A DNA stretch of 64,000 nt from NCBI GenBank assembly GCA_000302695.1, contig AMFN01000001.1, forward strand, positions 124,001 through 188,000, given 5' to 3'. This DNA is from Enterobacteriaceae bacterium LSJC7 (GTDB taxonomy: Bacteria; Pseudomonadota; Gammaproteobacteria; Enterobacterales; Enterobacteriaceae). A program made the translations under genes and the position numbers. The number at the start of each line of letters is the position of its first letter. Position 1 is the stretch's first letter. Below are positions 22,904-31,286 of the stretch, one piece after another. The notes under the pieces were generated by a model. That model saw only the letters and a list, made by a program, of their open reading frames with translations. It had not been told where the DNA came from and searched no databases.

Positions 22904-23466
22904 AGAGTGTTACCTCTTAACGGTTGACTGAGTACCTGCGTTTCTCGTTACCTGGCGGTGTGATACAGATTTATTGATATCGCTTGGTGCCACCGCTTTT
23001 TTACGACTCTGTATCCACCAGAAGCCGTTGCTGGCCGTGTGGAACGGTGGTGAATATTAAATCAATGTGATGGCGCCGTACCGATATATTGTAAAACCCG
23101 CGTTGCGTTAACGGAAAATCAGGTGGATTGTCTGCGAAAGCAGACCTGAATAAATGTAGCGTATAATAAAAAAGCTAACAGGTTAATTGTTCCTGGTGTG
23201 TGTTTATTTTACGCGGCAGTGTGATGATATCAGTAATCATGATAGTAACCGGCAACGACAAAAGATTAATTAGGTGACTGGTTGCGGTTATTTTAGCGTT
23301 ATTGCCGCTATTTATTGCAAAAAGGATGGCGTAAAAATATATGTTAATAAACCGCCAGGCATTTTTATATTTATCTGCAGGTGTTATCAGGAAGAGTGAT
23401 AGTACGGTGTGACAGGGTATTCAGGCAGCCGTTTGGCGGTGACGTGACCACTCTCCAGGCGGTTTT
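22904..23466. other. Non-coding stretch between the two peptide genes
   Basis: About 560 AT-rich bases upstream of peptide 1. I translated both strands and found only very short frames (up to 23 codons) with no convincing ribosome site. Minus-strand promoter-like AT-rich words occur near 23160-23180 (TATTATAC on the minus strand), which I do not call. No immunity-like gene is seen here. Confidence 0.6.
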
Positions 23467-23497
23467 GCACCCTGCCGCAGAGTGTTCGGCAGGGTGC
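23467..23497 (-). terminator. Hairpin after peptide 2
   Basis: A perfect 11-bp stem GCACCCTGCCG/CGGCAGGGTGC with a 9-base loop, 19 bases past the peptide 2 stop. On the minus strand it is followed by AAAACC, so there is no classic T run. Position and design resemble the hairpin after peptide 1. Confidence 0.55.
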
Positions 23498-23516
23498 GGG
23501 AATGCATTCGGTCAGC

Positions 23517-23750
23517 TTATTTGTTACCGCCGAGGATGCCGCCCAGGATGCCACCCAGGTCAAGGCCGCCGCCGATGCCGCCCGTCACGCCGCCCAGCAC
23601 GCCATCTTCAACAGCATTAACCAGGCCTACTACCGTTGTGGTTGCGGTGACCAGCAGTGAACCCAGAAGGTTGCCAAGTACGCCGCCGCCTGCCACTTCG
23701 TCAATTTCCAGGGCGTTCAGTTCGCGGATGCTGTTTTCTTGTGATTGCAT
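23517..23750 (-). CDS. Double-glycine-leader peptide 2, candidate glycine-zipper microcin
   Basis: A 77-residue precursor with leader IRELNALEIDEVAGGG, nearly the same as peptide 1, and expected cleavage after Gly22. The mature 55 residues are very hydrophobic and Gly-rich: GNLLG, a VTATTTVVGLV segment, then GGVTGGIGGG and GGILGGILGG, which are glycine-zipper patterns typical of membrane-inserting bacteriocins. No Cys. TTAGAGGTAA precedes the ATG, matching the site of peptide 1. It is a separate unit 613 bases upstream of peptide 1 on the same strand. Likely exported by the CvaAB-like pair; whether the two peptides act together is unknown. Confidence 0.78.
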   Translation of the reverse strand: MQSQENSIRELNALEIDEVAGGGVLGNLLGSLLVTATTTVVGLVNAVEDGVLGGVTGGIGGGLDLGGILGGILGGNK

Positions 23751-23761
23751 AATAATTACCT

Positions 23762-23983
23762 CTAATCTAATGAGTTAAGGAATGACATCATGTTTTCACT
23801 AACAAGAGAGATAATGCGAGCAACAGCGCGCCGGTGCCAGGAGAATATAAACACCGTCAACAGGATTACTCTGTCGCTTGCATGACTTAGCTGGCTGTAT
23901 TGAATACTCGCCATACCTGAAGCATGTTCAGGCGCTGAATATCTGCCGTGGGTTGATACCGACAGCGTCGGATATCGCAACAT
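23762..23983 (-). CDS. Possible 73-residue protein upstream of peptide 2 (uncertain)
   Basis: An open frame of 73 codons ends 11 bases before the peptide 2 start. A full Shine-Dalgarno AAGGAGGT (24006-23999) lies upstream, and between them is a three-codon frame GTG GCA GCA TAA whose stop overlaps the ATG (TAATG), a layout used for translational coupling. The product has one hydrophobic stretch (DRVILLTVFIFSW) and several basic residues; I recognise no family. It could be an immunity protein, or the frame could be chance within the peptide 2 upstream region. Confidence 0.25.
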   Translation of the reverse strand: MLRYPTLSVSTHGRYSAPEHASGMASIQYSQLSHASDRVILLTVFIFSWHRRAVARIISLVSENMMSFLNSLD

Positions 23984-24365
23984 TATGCTGCCACAGATAC
24001 CTCCTTTTCATTATGCGGAATGCATATGAAACTATTCGGTGAGTGTTTCAGTAATATCTTTTTTGAAACTACGCGGGATGCGCATTCAATTGCAGCCACA
24101 GATAAGGGTAGCTGTGTTTATAAAATAGTGAAAAGTTTTTTTTGGTTTTAATATCGCAATGTAATTGCTAAGGTTATTTACTTAGCGAAGCGTTAAATCA
24201 GTAGTGTTGTCGCATCAGGTAATAGGCGTTCATGTTTGAAAGCCGTATTTAAATAAGGCGTTAGCGCCCGCGGCGTCAGGCATTTGAGTAATAGTATGAA
24301 TATTGAATGGCTTTGTAATAAATATATTATGTATTAATGCATTCCTGATGAGGAACAGATAAGTA
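23984..24365. other. AT-rich intergenic stretch before queC end
   Basis: Low-GC DNA with no convincing gene. A 41-codon plus-strand frame at 24026-24151 (MKLFGECFSNIFFET...) has only a weak ribosome site, and other frames are shorter than 20 codons. Together with 22904-23516 this marks the insert as compositionally different from the core genes around it. Confidence 0.5.
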
Positions 24366-24387
24366 CGGGAGCCATTAATGGCTCCCG
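24366..24387 (-). terminator. Palindromic hairpin after queC
   Basis: CGGGAGCCATTAATGGCTCCCG is a perfect 22-base palindrome, given here as CGGGAGCC/GGCTCCCG around ATTAAT, 16 bases past the queC stop. There is no strong T run; it probably ends queC transcription weakly or protects the 3' end. Confidence 0.55.
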
Positions 24388-24403
24388 CATCGCCGATAAC
24401 ACA

Positions 24404-25099
24404 TCAAACCAGGCCGGTTATCTGCTTCATCTGCGCCATGATGCCCACCTTATCGGCCTCGTAGCCTTGCAGACCGCTGGCACGCAGGTGGCAGGCGGCA
24501 CACTCGCCGCAGCCGTCGCCGCGAATGCCGTTGTAGCAGGTGAGCGTCTGCTCGCGCACTAAGTCCAGTTTGCCCCAGTAATCTGCCAGCGCCCAGGTTT
24601 GCGCTTTATTAAGCCACATCAGCGGTGTTTCAAAACGCACATCGCGCGCCATCCCCAGCGCGACGGCGTGGTTGAGGGCTTTCACAAACTCATCACGGCA
24701 GTCGGGATAGCCGGAAAAGTCGGTTTCGCATACGCCGGTAATCACCGCTTCGGCCTGCACCTGGTAAGCGTAAATCGCCGCCAGTGTCAGAAACAGAATA
24801 TTACGGCCCGGCACAAAGGTATTCGGAATGCCGCTGGCCTGGGCGTCATAATCCGGCACCGGGATACTGTCGCGCGTCAGGCTACTCACCGCCAGTTCGT
24901 TGAGCAGCGTAACGTCCAGCACTTTGTGTGCACGAGCGCCGAGCCTGTGCGCCAGTTCGCGCGCCACGTCAATTTCTGCGCGATGGCGCTGACCGTAATC
25001 GAAGGTGACGCAGTGAACTTCATCATACTGCGCCAGCGCCTGAATCAGACACGTTGTGGAATCCTGACCACCGCTGAAGACAACAACTGCGCGTTTCAT
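24404..25099 (-). CDS. queC: 7-cyano-7-deazaguanine synthase QueC
   Basis: 231 residues matching E. coli QueC, which makes preQ0 from 7-carboxy-7-deazaguanine with ATP and ammonia on the way to queuosine in tRNA. The PP-loop is FSGGQDSTT at the N-terminus; the zinc site near the C-terminus has Cys in [17 protein letters not shown]. The insert described above lies directly downstream; ybaE follows upstream on the same strand. Confidence 0.97.
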   Translation of the reverse strand: MKRAVVVFSGGQDSTTCLIQALAQYDEVHCVTFDYGQRHRAEIDVARELAHRLGARAHKVLDVTLLNELAVSSLTRDSIPVPDYDAQASGIPNTFVPGRNILFLTLAAIYAYQVQAEAVITGVCETDFSGYPDCRDEFVKALNHAVALGMARDVRFETPLMWLNKAQTWALADYWGKLDLVREQTLTCYNGIRGDGCGECAACHLRASGLQGYEADKVGIMAQMKQITGLV

Positions 25100-25161
25100 A
25101 GTTCACCTTTTTATTTTGGGGGGCGCTATGGTAGCGCCGGGAGCCGCCTGCGACCAGCGCT

Positions 25162-26859
25162 TCATGCGTCCGGTGGCGGTAGCCAGACACGGCTGAAGTC
25201 AAACCAGCCGCGCGCGTTCAGGCGAATGCCGTTTACGCCAGGCGGGGCGCTTATCAGATAACGGTAGTGAAACAGCGGCGTGAGCAGCGCGTCTTCCATA
25301 AGCTGATGAAAAACGTGCATCAGTGCGCCGTGGCGGGCCTGCGTTTCAGGCAGGTGCTGTACCGCATCAAGCCGGGTCTGTAGCTGCTCGTAGCGTGGGC
25401 GGTTCATAAGCAGCGGCCACAGCGGATCGCAGCGCAGCCACTGTTCCAGGGTGGCTTCTGCCGCGTCGCCAATCAGCCTGTCGCCCATCACAATATCGGC
25501 CTCGGCCGGTGCCTGGTTGTCGCTCCAGCTTTTGGCGTTGTGAAAAACCACCTCCAGCTCGCAGCCGAGCGTGGCCAGGCGGCGGCGTAGCTGCTGGGCC
25601 ATAACGTGTAACTCTACCGGTAAATGGTAAATCAGCCTGAGTCTGGGCGGCAATGCCACCGGTTCAGCCGTGAAGGGAGCCTGCTCCCAGCCGGGTAGAA
25701 TGGCATTGCCGGGCGTAATCAGCGACTCGCCGAGCGGCAGCGTATCAATCATGTCGCTGTTGTGAATCAGCGACATCAGCCAGCGTGCCTGCTGTCGTGT
25801 CAGGCGGCCCTGCTGGTTAATGGCCAGATAGCAAAAACCAAGGCTGATGCTATGGCTGACAGGGCGCAGATCGGGCAGTTGTTCCTCATTGCCAATGGCG
25901 AGTTGCACCGGATGGCGGCAACTGGTGCCGAGCGTGGTGTCAAATAATTGCGGGGTTATCCAGAATTCAATGGCACGCAGTAACGGGTGGCGCAGGTGAT
26001 AGCCGTCATGGTTTTCCAGGCGCAGCAGCGCGCTACCATGACCGGCAATGCGGAACGGGCCGCAGCCCTGCGTCTGGTCGTCGGGATGAGCCAGCCGGCT
26101 GCAATAGCCCGACAAACGCCAGGGCAGCCAGTAGTCAGCCTGGTGCAGCGTAAACTGTATACATCCGCCATGAGGCGCACTTATCTCGCTCACGCTTGCG
26201 AACAGCTGCGCCAGACCGGGGCGGGTCAGCAGCCGCTGGAAACTCGTAAGCAACTGATCGGCGCTCACCGCTTCGCCGTTGTGCCAGCGTAGCGTGGGGC
26301 GCAGGTAAAAGCGCCAGGTGCAGCCGTCAGGTGAAATATCCCAGTGGTGCGCCATATCGGCCACCGGTTCAGCGCAGTCGTCGTCAAAGCGGGTCAGACC
26401 GGCATAGACCTCGCTTGCCAGGTGCTGTTCGGCGCGGCCTGGCAAAAAGCCTGGCGTCAGCGGCTCCAGCGGGCGGTAATACGGGATGCGCAGCGTTGGG
26501 ATATCGTTCTGCCAGCGGCCGCCGAGCAGTGGCTGTAGCACCTGGCGCAGTTGCTCTGGCGCAAGCTGCGCCAGGTCCAGCGCATTCTGGTGCTGGCCGC
26601 GTTCCAGCTCCTGCTCCAGAAGCGTGGCGCGCACGCTTTGCGGGCTTACCAGGAAAGTGAGTTCACCGCGTTTTCCGCGCCCGGCCTGCGCCTGCCAGGT
26701 GAGCCAGCCTGCCTTTTCCAGTTGGCTGAGTAGCGTGCGGGCGTGGCGCTCGCTGCAAAAGCAGCGCCCGGCAAGCTCGGCCACGGTGACGCGCTGTACC
26801 GCGCCGCCGGAAGGCTGCCACAGACGCTGGAACTGGTTAAGGCGGTGAAGCAGACGCAT
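25162..26859 (-). CDS. ybaE: SgrR-family transcriptional regulator YbaE
   Basis: 565 residues: an N-terminal SgrR-type winged helix (VTVAELAGRCFCSERHARTL) and a C-terminal periplasmic-type solute-binding domain (SBP_bac_5; YYRPLEPLTPGFLPGRAEQHL, CTWRFYLRPTLRWHNGEAVSADQLL) used inside the cell as a sensor. It matches E. coli YbaE, whose ligand and targets are not established. The start at 26859 (MRLLHRLNQFQRLW) is chosen over a 20-codon longer frame. Divergent from cof. Confidence 0.93.
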   Translation of the reverse strand: MRLLHRLNQFQRLWQPSGGAVQRVTVAELAGRCFCSERHARTLLSQLEKAGWLTWQAQAGRGKRGELTFLVSPQSVRATLLEQELERGQHQNALDLAQLAPEQLRQVLQPLLGGRWQNDIPTLRIPYYRPLEPLTPGFLPGRAEQHLASEVYAGLTRFDDDCAEPVADMAHHWDISPDGCTWRFYLRPTLRWHNGEAVSADQLLTSFQRLLTRPGLAQLFASVSEISAPHGGCIQFTLHQADYWLPWRLSGYCSRLAHPDDQTQGCGPFRIAGHGSALLRLENHDGYHLRHPLLRAIEFWITPQLFDTTLGTSCRHPVQLAIGNEEQLPDLRPVSHSISLGFCYLAINQQGRLTRQQARWLMSLIHNSDMIDTLPLGESLITPGNAILPGWEQAPFTAEPVALPPRLRLIYHLPVELHVMAQQLRRRLATLGCELEVVFHNAKSWSDNQAPAEADIVMGDRLIGDAAEATLEQWLRCDPLWPLLMNRPRYEQLQTRLDAVQHLPETQARHGALMHVFHQLMEDALLTPLFHYRYLISAPPGVNGIRLNARGWFDFSRVWLPPPDA

Positions 26860-26960
26860 GGGAAACCCGGAACAGTTTTTTGGCAAGTATTCACTATTAG
26901 TTCCGTATATGCCAGGCAATACTGGTTGCTATCGCGCGCAATGTGAATGAAGAGGTAACA

Positions 26961-27779
26961 ATGGCTCGACTGGCGGCATTTGATCTTGATGGCACTCTGC
27001 TGATGCCGGACCACCGTCTGGGTGAGGAGACGCGCGCTACGCTGCGTCGCCTGCGCGAGCGCGATATTAAACTGACCTTTGCCACGGGCCGCCACTGGAT
27101 GGAAATGCCGAATCTGGTCGGTGATTTGCTTGATGAGGCTTTTTTGATAACCGGCAACGGCACCCGCGTGCACAACGCCGCGGGGGAAACGCTGTGGCGT
27201 CACGACCTGGCACCGGAGGTGGCGGAGATTGTGCTGCACGGTCACTGGGACACCCGCGCCAGTATGCATGTATTTAACGACAGCGGTTGGTTGACCGAGT
27301 ACGACGTGCCTGAACTGCTGGACGCGCACGCATACAGCGGCTTTCGCTACCAGCTGACGGACCCAAGGCAGATTTCCGCGCTGGATGTGACCAAAGTCTG
27401 TTTTTGCGGTGAGCACGATGAATTGGTGAGATTGCGGGTACAGCTTAACGAGGCGCTGGGCGAGCGTGCTCATCTGTGTTTCTCGGCGTTTCACTGCCTG
27501 GAAGTGTTGCCGCTCGGTTGTAATAAAGGTTCTGCGCTGGCGGCACTCGGTGCGCACCTTGACGTGGCGCTCGCGGACTGCATGGCGTTTGGCGATGCCA
27601 TGAACGACTGCGAAATGCTGGGCTCGGTCGGGCATGGCCTGATTATGGGCAACGCTATGCCGCAGTTGAAAAGTCAGTTACCGCACCTGCCGGTTATTGG
27701 CCATTGCAGCCGCCAGGCGGTTTCACACTATTTGACGTATTGGCTCGACACGCCGCATCTTTCATATTCCCCCGAATAA
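26961..27779 (+). CDS. cof: HAD-family phosphatase Cof
   Basis: 272 residues of the Cof-type HAD superfamily (IIB). The nucleophile motif is FDLDGTLL (Asp8, Asp10), motif II is FATGRH and motif IV is [12 protein letters not shown]. coli Cof hydrolyses the thiamine intermediate HMP-PP and other phosphates. The start at 26961 (MARLAAFD) has GAAGAGGTAAC upstream; an in-frame ATG six codons earlier is less likely. Confidence 0.96.
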   Translation: MARLAAFDLDGTLLMPDHRLGEETRATLRRLRERDIKLTFATGRHWMEMPNLVGDLLDEAFLITGNGTRVHNAAGETLWRHDLAPEVAEIVLHGHWDTRASMHVFNDSGWLTEYDVPELLDAHAYSGFRYQLTDPRQISALDVTKVCFCGEHDELVRLRVQLNEALGERAHLCFSAFHCLEVLPLGCNKGSALAALGAHLDVALADCMAFGDAMNDCEMLGSVGHGLIMGNAMPQLKSQLPHLPVIGHCSRQAVSHYLTYWLDTPHLSYSPE

Positions 27780-27795
27780 TGCGGCGATTGCGCCA

Positions 27796-27821
27796 GCCGG
27801 GCATCTGCCCGGCTTTTTTTT
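27796..27821 (+). terminator. Rho-independent terminator between convergent cof and cdsH
   Basis: GCCGGGCA/TGCCCGGC stem with loop TC followed by eight T residues. The T run overlaps the cdsH stop codon, so it serves cof. Confidence 0.9.
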
Positions 27822-28866
27822 AGCCTAATAACGTGTTGATTTGCTCGCTGAACGGGCGGATATCACCCACGTTGCTCGCCACCCACTGCGGGTTGTAGTA
27901 GCTCTCCAGGTAGCGCTCGCCGCTGTCGCACAACAGCGTGACGATGGCACCGGTGCGGCCTTCTTCGCGCATCTGGGCGGCAAGCTGTAACACGCCCCAC
28001 ATATTAGTACCAGTTGAGGCCCCTACCCGGCGACCCAGCACGTTTTGCAGCCACAGGATGGTTGCGACACTGGCGGCATCCGGCACGCGCAGCATGTTAT
28101 CAATGACGCCCGGCACAAAAGACGGCTCAACGCGCGGGCGGCCAATACCTTCAATGCGGCTGCCCACGGTGCTGCGCAGACTGGCATCGCCGTTGTGCCA
28201 GTAGTCCATAAATACCGAGTTTTCGGGGTCAACCACGGTAAGTTGGGTATCGTGACCCTGCAAACGCAGCCAGCGCCCAATGGTAGCCGAGGTGCCGCCG
28301 GTGCCTGCGCTCATCACAATGTGATCCGGCACCGGGAACGGTTCATTCGCCATCTGGCGGAAAATGCTCTCAGCAATATTGTTATTGCCGCGCCAGTCGG
28401 TAGCGCGCTCAGCAAAAGTGAATTGATCCATATAGTGGCCGTTTAGCTCGCGGGCAAGCTGCTCTGAGGCAGCGTAGATTTCGCACGGGCTGTCAACGAA
28501 ATGGCAGCGCCCGCCGTAAAATTCAATCTGCTCAATCTTGCGTCTTGCCGTGCTGGCGGGCATCACCGCGATAAACGGCAGGCCCAGCAGACGCGCGAAG
28601 TAGGCCTCCGACACCGCGGTTGAACCTGAAGAGGCTTCGATAATTGTAGTGCCTTCCTCAATCCAGCCGTTGCACAGGCCGTAAAGAAACAGCGAGCGCG
28701 CCAGTCGGTGCTTCAGGCTGCCGGTCGGGTGTGTGCTTTCGTCTTTCAGATAAAGATAAATGCCAGGGAACGCCGGCAGTGCCAGGCGAATCAAATGGGT
28801 GTCGGCAGAACGCTGATAGTCGGCGTTAATTTCATTAATGGCGCGGGTGGTCCACTGACTCATCAT
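27820..28866 (-). CDS. cdsH: L-cysteine desulfhydrase CdsH (PLP-dependent)
   Basis: 348 residues of the cysteine synthase/cystathionine beta-synthase fold (type II PLP). The PLP lysine is in [14 protein letters not shown] (near residue 52), the substrate loop is [12 protein letters not shown] and the phosphate loop [12 protein letters not shown]. It closely resembles Salmonella CdsH (STM0458), which degrades cysteine to sulfide, pyruvate and ammonia. E. coli K-12 lacks it here. It is divergent from decR, a cysteine-responsive regulator, and probably under its control. Two tandem Met codons leave the start open by one residue. Confidence 0.92.
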   Translation of the reverse strand: MMSQWTTRAINEINADYQRSADTHLIRLALPAFPGIYLYLKDESTHPTGSLKHRLARSLFLYGLCNGWIEEGTTIIEASSGSTAVSEAYFARLLGLPFIAVMPASTARRKIEQIEFYGGRCHFVDSPCEIYAASEQLARELNGHYMDQFTFAERATDWRGNNNIAESIFRQMANEPFPVPDHIVMSAGTGGTSATIGRWLRLQGHDTQLTVVDPENSVFMDYWHNGDASLRSTVGSRIEGIGRPRVEPSFVPGVIDNMLRVPDAASVATILWLQNVLGRRVGASTGTNMWGVLQLAAQMREEGRTGAIVTLLCDSGERYLESYYNPQWVASNVGDIRPFSEQINTLLG

Positions 28867-28955
28867 CGGTCACTTCTCTTTTGTTCGTTTGTGCTCAGAT
28901 TACGGGATTGATGAGAAAAAGAGATTGCTATTTTGCCTCCGTATTCGCACCATGA

Positions 28956-28970
28956 GAGAAAAATTTTCTC
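28956..28970. promoter_or_regulatory. Candidate Lrp/AsnC-type operator between cdsH and decR
   Basis: GAGAAAAATTTTCTC is a perfect 15-base inverted repeat with an AT-only centre. It agrees at 12 of 15 positions with the Lrp consensus YAGHAWATTWTDCTR. It sits 13 bases before the decR GTG in the divergent region, so it may be the DecR site for autoregulation and cdsH control. Confidence 0.5.
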
Positions 28971-28982
28971 CCGGAGGCGCCA

Positions 28983-29459
28983 GTGCTGGATAAAATTGAC
29001 CGTAAGCTGCTCAGCCTGCTGCAAAAGGACTGCTCGCTGTCTTTGCAGGACCTGGCCGACGCCGTTAACCTGACCACCACGCCGTGCTGGAAGCGCCTGA
29101 AAAGGCTTGAGGATGACGGCATTATCGTGGGCCGTGTCGCCTTGCTGGACCCGGAAAAGCTTGGGCTGGGCCTGGTGGCTTTTGTGCTGATTAAAACGCA
29201 GCAGCACAGCAGCGACTGGTACAGCCATTTTGTTGAAGTGGTGGCACAGATGCCGGAGATCCTCGGCTTCTGGCGTATGGCTGGCGAATACGATTACCTG
29301 ATGCGTGTGCAGGTGGCGGACATGAAGCGCTATGACGATTTTTACAAACGACTGGTCAACAGTGTGCCGGGTTTAAGCGATGTCACTTCGAGTTTTGCGA
29401 TGGAGCAGATAAAATACACCACGGCGTTACCGCTGGTGGAAACGCTCCCCCGTGGCTAA
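28983..29459 (+). CDS. decR: Lrp/AsnC-family cysteine-responsive regulator DecR (YbaO)
   Basis: 158 residues: N-terminal helix-turn-helix ([30 protein letters not shown]) and C-terminal RAM/AsnC ligand domain ([26 protein letters not shown]). E. coli DecR (CyuR) activates a cysteine desulfidase operon when cysteine is high. The start is GTG with GGAGG five bases upstream; it gives the family start [10 protein letters not shown]. The neighbour cdsH supports a role in cysteine detoxification. Confidence 0.94.
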   Translation: MLDKIDRKLLSLLQKDCSLSLQDLADAVNLTTTPCWKRLKRLEDDGIIVGRVALLDPEKLGLGLVAFVLIKTQQHSSDWYSHFVEVVAQMPEILGFWRMAGEYDYLMRVQVADMKRYDDFYKRLVNSVPGLSDVTSSFAMEQIKYTTALPLVETLPRG

Positions 29460-29513
29460 CGTTCTTATTATGACTTCTCGCCGCCGCTCTAAGGCGACTC
29501 AGGACTTTTTCTC

Positions 29514-31286
29514 GTGCGATTATTTGCTCAGTTAAGCTGGTATTTTACCCGCGAGTGGCGACGCTATCTCGGTGCGGTGAGCCTGCTGATTATTATTGCC
29601 GGTTTGCAGCTTATCCCGCCCAGGCTTGTGGGCGTGATTGTGGATGGCGTAACGCAAGGCGGCTTTGGCGCGCGCCAGATCCTGACCTGGATCGGCGTGA
29701 TGATTGCCATTGCCGTGATGGTCTATCTGTTGCGCTACGTCTGGCGTGTGCTGCTGTTCGGCGCGTCTTATCAGCTTGCCGTGGAGTTGCGCAGCGATTT
29801 TTACCGCCAGCTCAGTCGCCATAATCCTGCCTTTTACCTGCGCCACCGCACCGGGGATTTGATGGCGCGCGCCACTAACGACGTGGACCGCGTGGTGTTT
29901 GCTGCCGGTGAAGGTGTGCTGACGCTGGTGGATTCGCTGGTGATGGGCTGTGCGGTGTTGATTGTGATGAGCACGCAGATTAGCTGGCAGCTGACGCTGA
30001 TGGCGCTACTGCCCATGCCGGTGATGGCGATGTTTATCAAGCGCTACGGTGACCGCCTTCATGAGCGCTTTAAAACGGCGCAGGCGGCATTCTCCTCGCT
30101 TAACGACAGGGCTCAGGAGAGCCTCACCAGCATTCGCATGATCAAATCTTTTGGTCTGGAAGAGCGCCAGTCCACGCAGTTTGCCGAGGACGCGCGTGAT
30201 ACCGGTTTAAAGAACTTCCGCGTGGCGCGCATTGACGCCCGCTTTGATCCGACCATTTTTATTGCTATCGGCACCGCTAACCTGCTGGCTATCGGCGGCG
30301 GCAGCTGGATGGTGATGAACGACGCGCTCACTCTCGGCCAGCTTACCAGCTTCATGATGTATCTCGGCCTGATGATCTGGCCGATGCTGGCGCTGGCGTG
30401 GATGTTCAATATTGTTGAGCGCGGCAGTGCCGCTTACAGCCGCATCCGCATGATGCTGGCAGAGATACCAGAAGTGGCCGACGGCGAGCGGCCGTTACCT
30501 GCCGGGCGCGGCGTGCTGGCCGCCGATATTCGCAGCTTCAACTACCCAGAAACGGCGCAGCCGACGCTGCACAACGTGGCGTTTACCCTGGCACCGGGGC
30601 AAATGCTTGGCCTGTGCGGGCCGACGGGTGCGGGCAAAAGCAGCGTGCTGGGGCTGATTCAGCGCCATTTTGACGTCACCGAGGGCGAGATTCGCTTTCA
30701 TGATATCCCGCTGCCTGCGCTGCGCCTGGATGACTGGCGCGCAAGGCTGGCGGTGGTGAATCAAACGCCATTTTTGTTCTCTGACACCGTGGCGCACAAC
30801 ATCGCGCTCGGCAAGCCTGGGGCGACCCAGGACGAGATAGAAACCGCCGCGAAGCTTGCCTGTGTGCATGACGATATCCTGCGTTTGCCGCAGGGCTATG
30901 AGACCGAAGTGGGCGAGCGCGGCGTGATGCTCTCCGGCGGTCAGAAGCAGCGTATTTCCATTGCCCGCGCGCTGCTGCTCGACACCGAAATCCTGATTCT
31001 TGACGATGCGCTTTCTGCCGTTGACGGACGCACCGAGCACGATATTTTGCGCAACCTGCGCCAGTGGGGCAGCGACCGCACGGTAATTATCAGTGCGCAC
31101 CGCCTGTCGGCGCTGACGGGGGCGAGTGAAGTTCTGGTATTACAGCATGGCCACGTGGCGCAGCGCGGCCAGCATGAGCGGCTGGTGGCCCAGCAAGGCT
31201 GGTATCGCGATATGTATCGCTATCAGCAGCTGGAGGCGGCGCTGGATGAAGACAGCGAGCCAGAGGAGGTAATGGGTCATGCGTAA
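29514..31286 (+). CDS. mdlA: ABC transporter half-subunit MdlA
   Basis: 590 residues, as in E. coli. Six-helix exporter domain followed by an ATPase with Walker [10 protein letters not shown], signature LSGGQKQR and Walker B LILDDALS. The second acidic residue of Walker B is Asp (ILDDA) rather than the usual catalytic Glu, as in the E. coli protein, suggesting a degenerate site in a heterodimer with MdlB. Start codon GTG at 29514. Substrate is unknown. Confidence 0.95.
   Translation: MRLFAQLSWYFTREWRRYLGAVSLLIIIAGLQLIPPRLVGVIVDGVTQGGFGARQILTWIGVMIAIAVMVYLLRYVWRVLLFGASYQLAVELRSDFYRQLSRHNPAFYLRHRTGDLMARATNDVDRVVFAAGEGVLTLVDSLVMGCAVLIVMSTQISWQLTLMALLPMPVMAMFIKRYGDRLHERFKTAQAAFSSLNDRAQESLTSIRMIKSFGLEERQSTQFAEDARDTGLKNFRVARIDARFDPTIFIAIGTANLLAIGGGSWMVMNDALTLGQLTSFMMYLGLMIWPMLALAWMFNIVERGSAAYSRIRMMLAEIPEVADGERPLPAGRGVLAADIRSFNYPETAQPTLHNVAFTLAPGQMLGLCGPTGAGKSSVLGLIQRHFDVTEGEIRFHDIPLPALRLDDWRARLAVVNQTPFLFSDTVAHNIALGKPGATQDEIETAAKLACVHDDILRLPQGYETEVGERGVMLSGGQKQRISIARALLLDTEILILDDALSAVDGRTEHDILRNLRQWGSDRTVIISAHRLSALTGASEVLVLQHGHVAQRGQHERLVAQQGWYRDMYRYQQLEAALDEDSEPEEVMGHA

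Noticed and set aside
23790-23885. 31-codon plus-strand frame opposite the peptide 2 upstream region
   Set aside because: AAGGA is suitably placed, but the product is basic and featureless and the frame overlaps the 73-codon candidate on the other strand. Not enough to call.
24026-24151. 41-codon plus-strand frame (MKLFGECFSNIFFET...) as a possible immunity gene
   Set aside because: Weak ribosome site, no membrane segment, no family resemblance; located in AT-rich DNA where such frames arise by chance.
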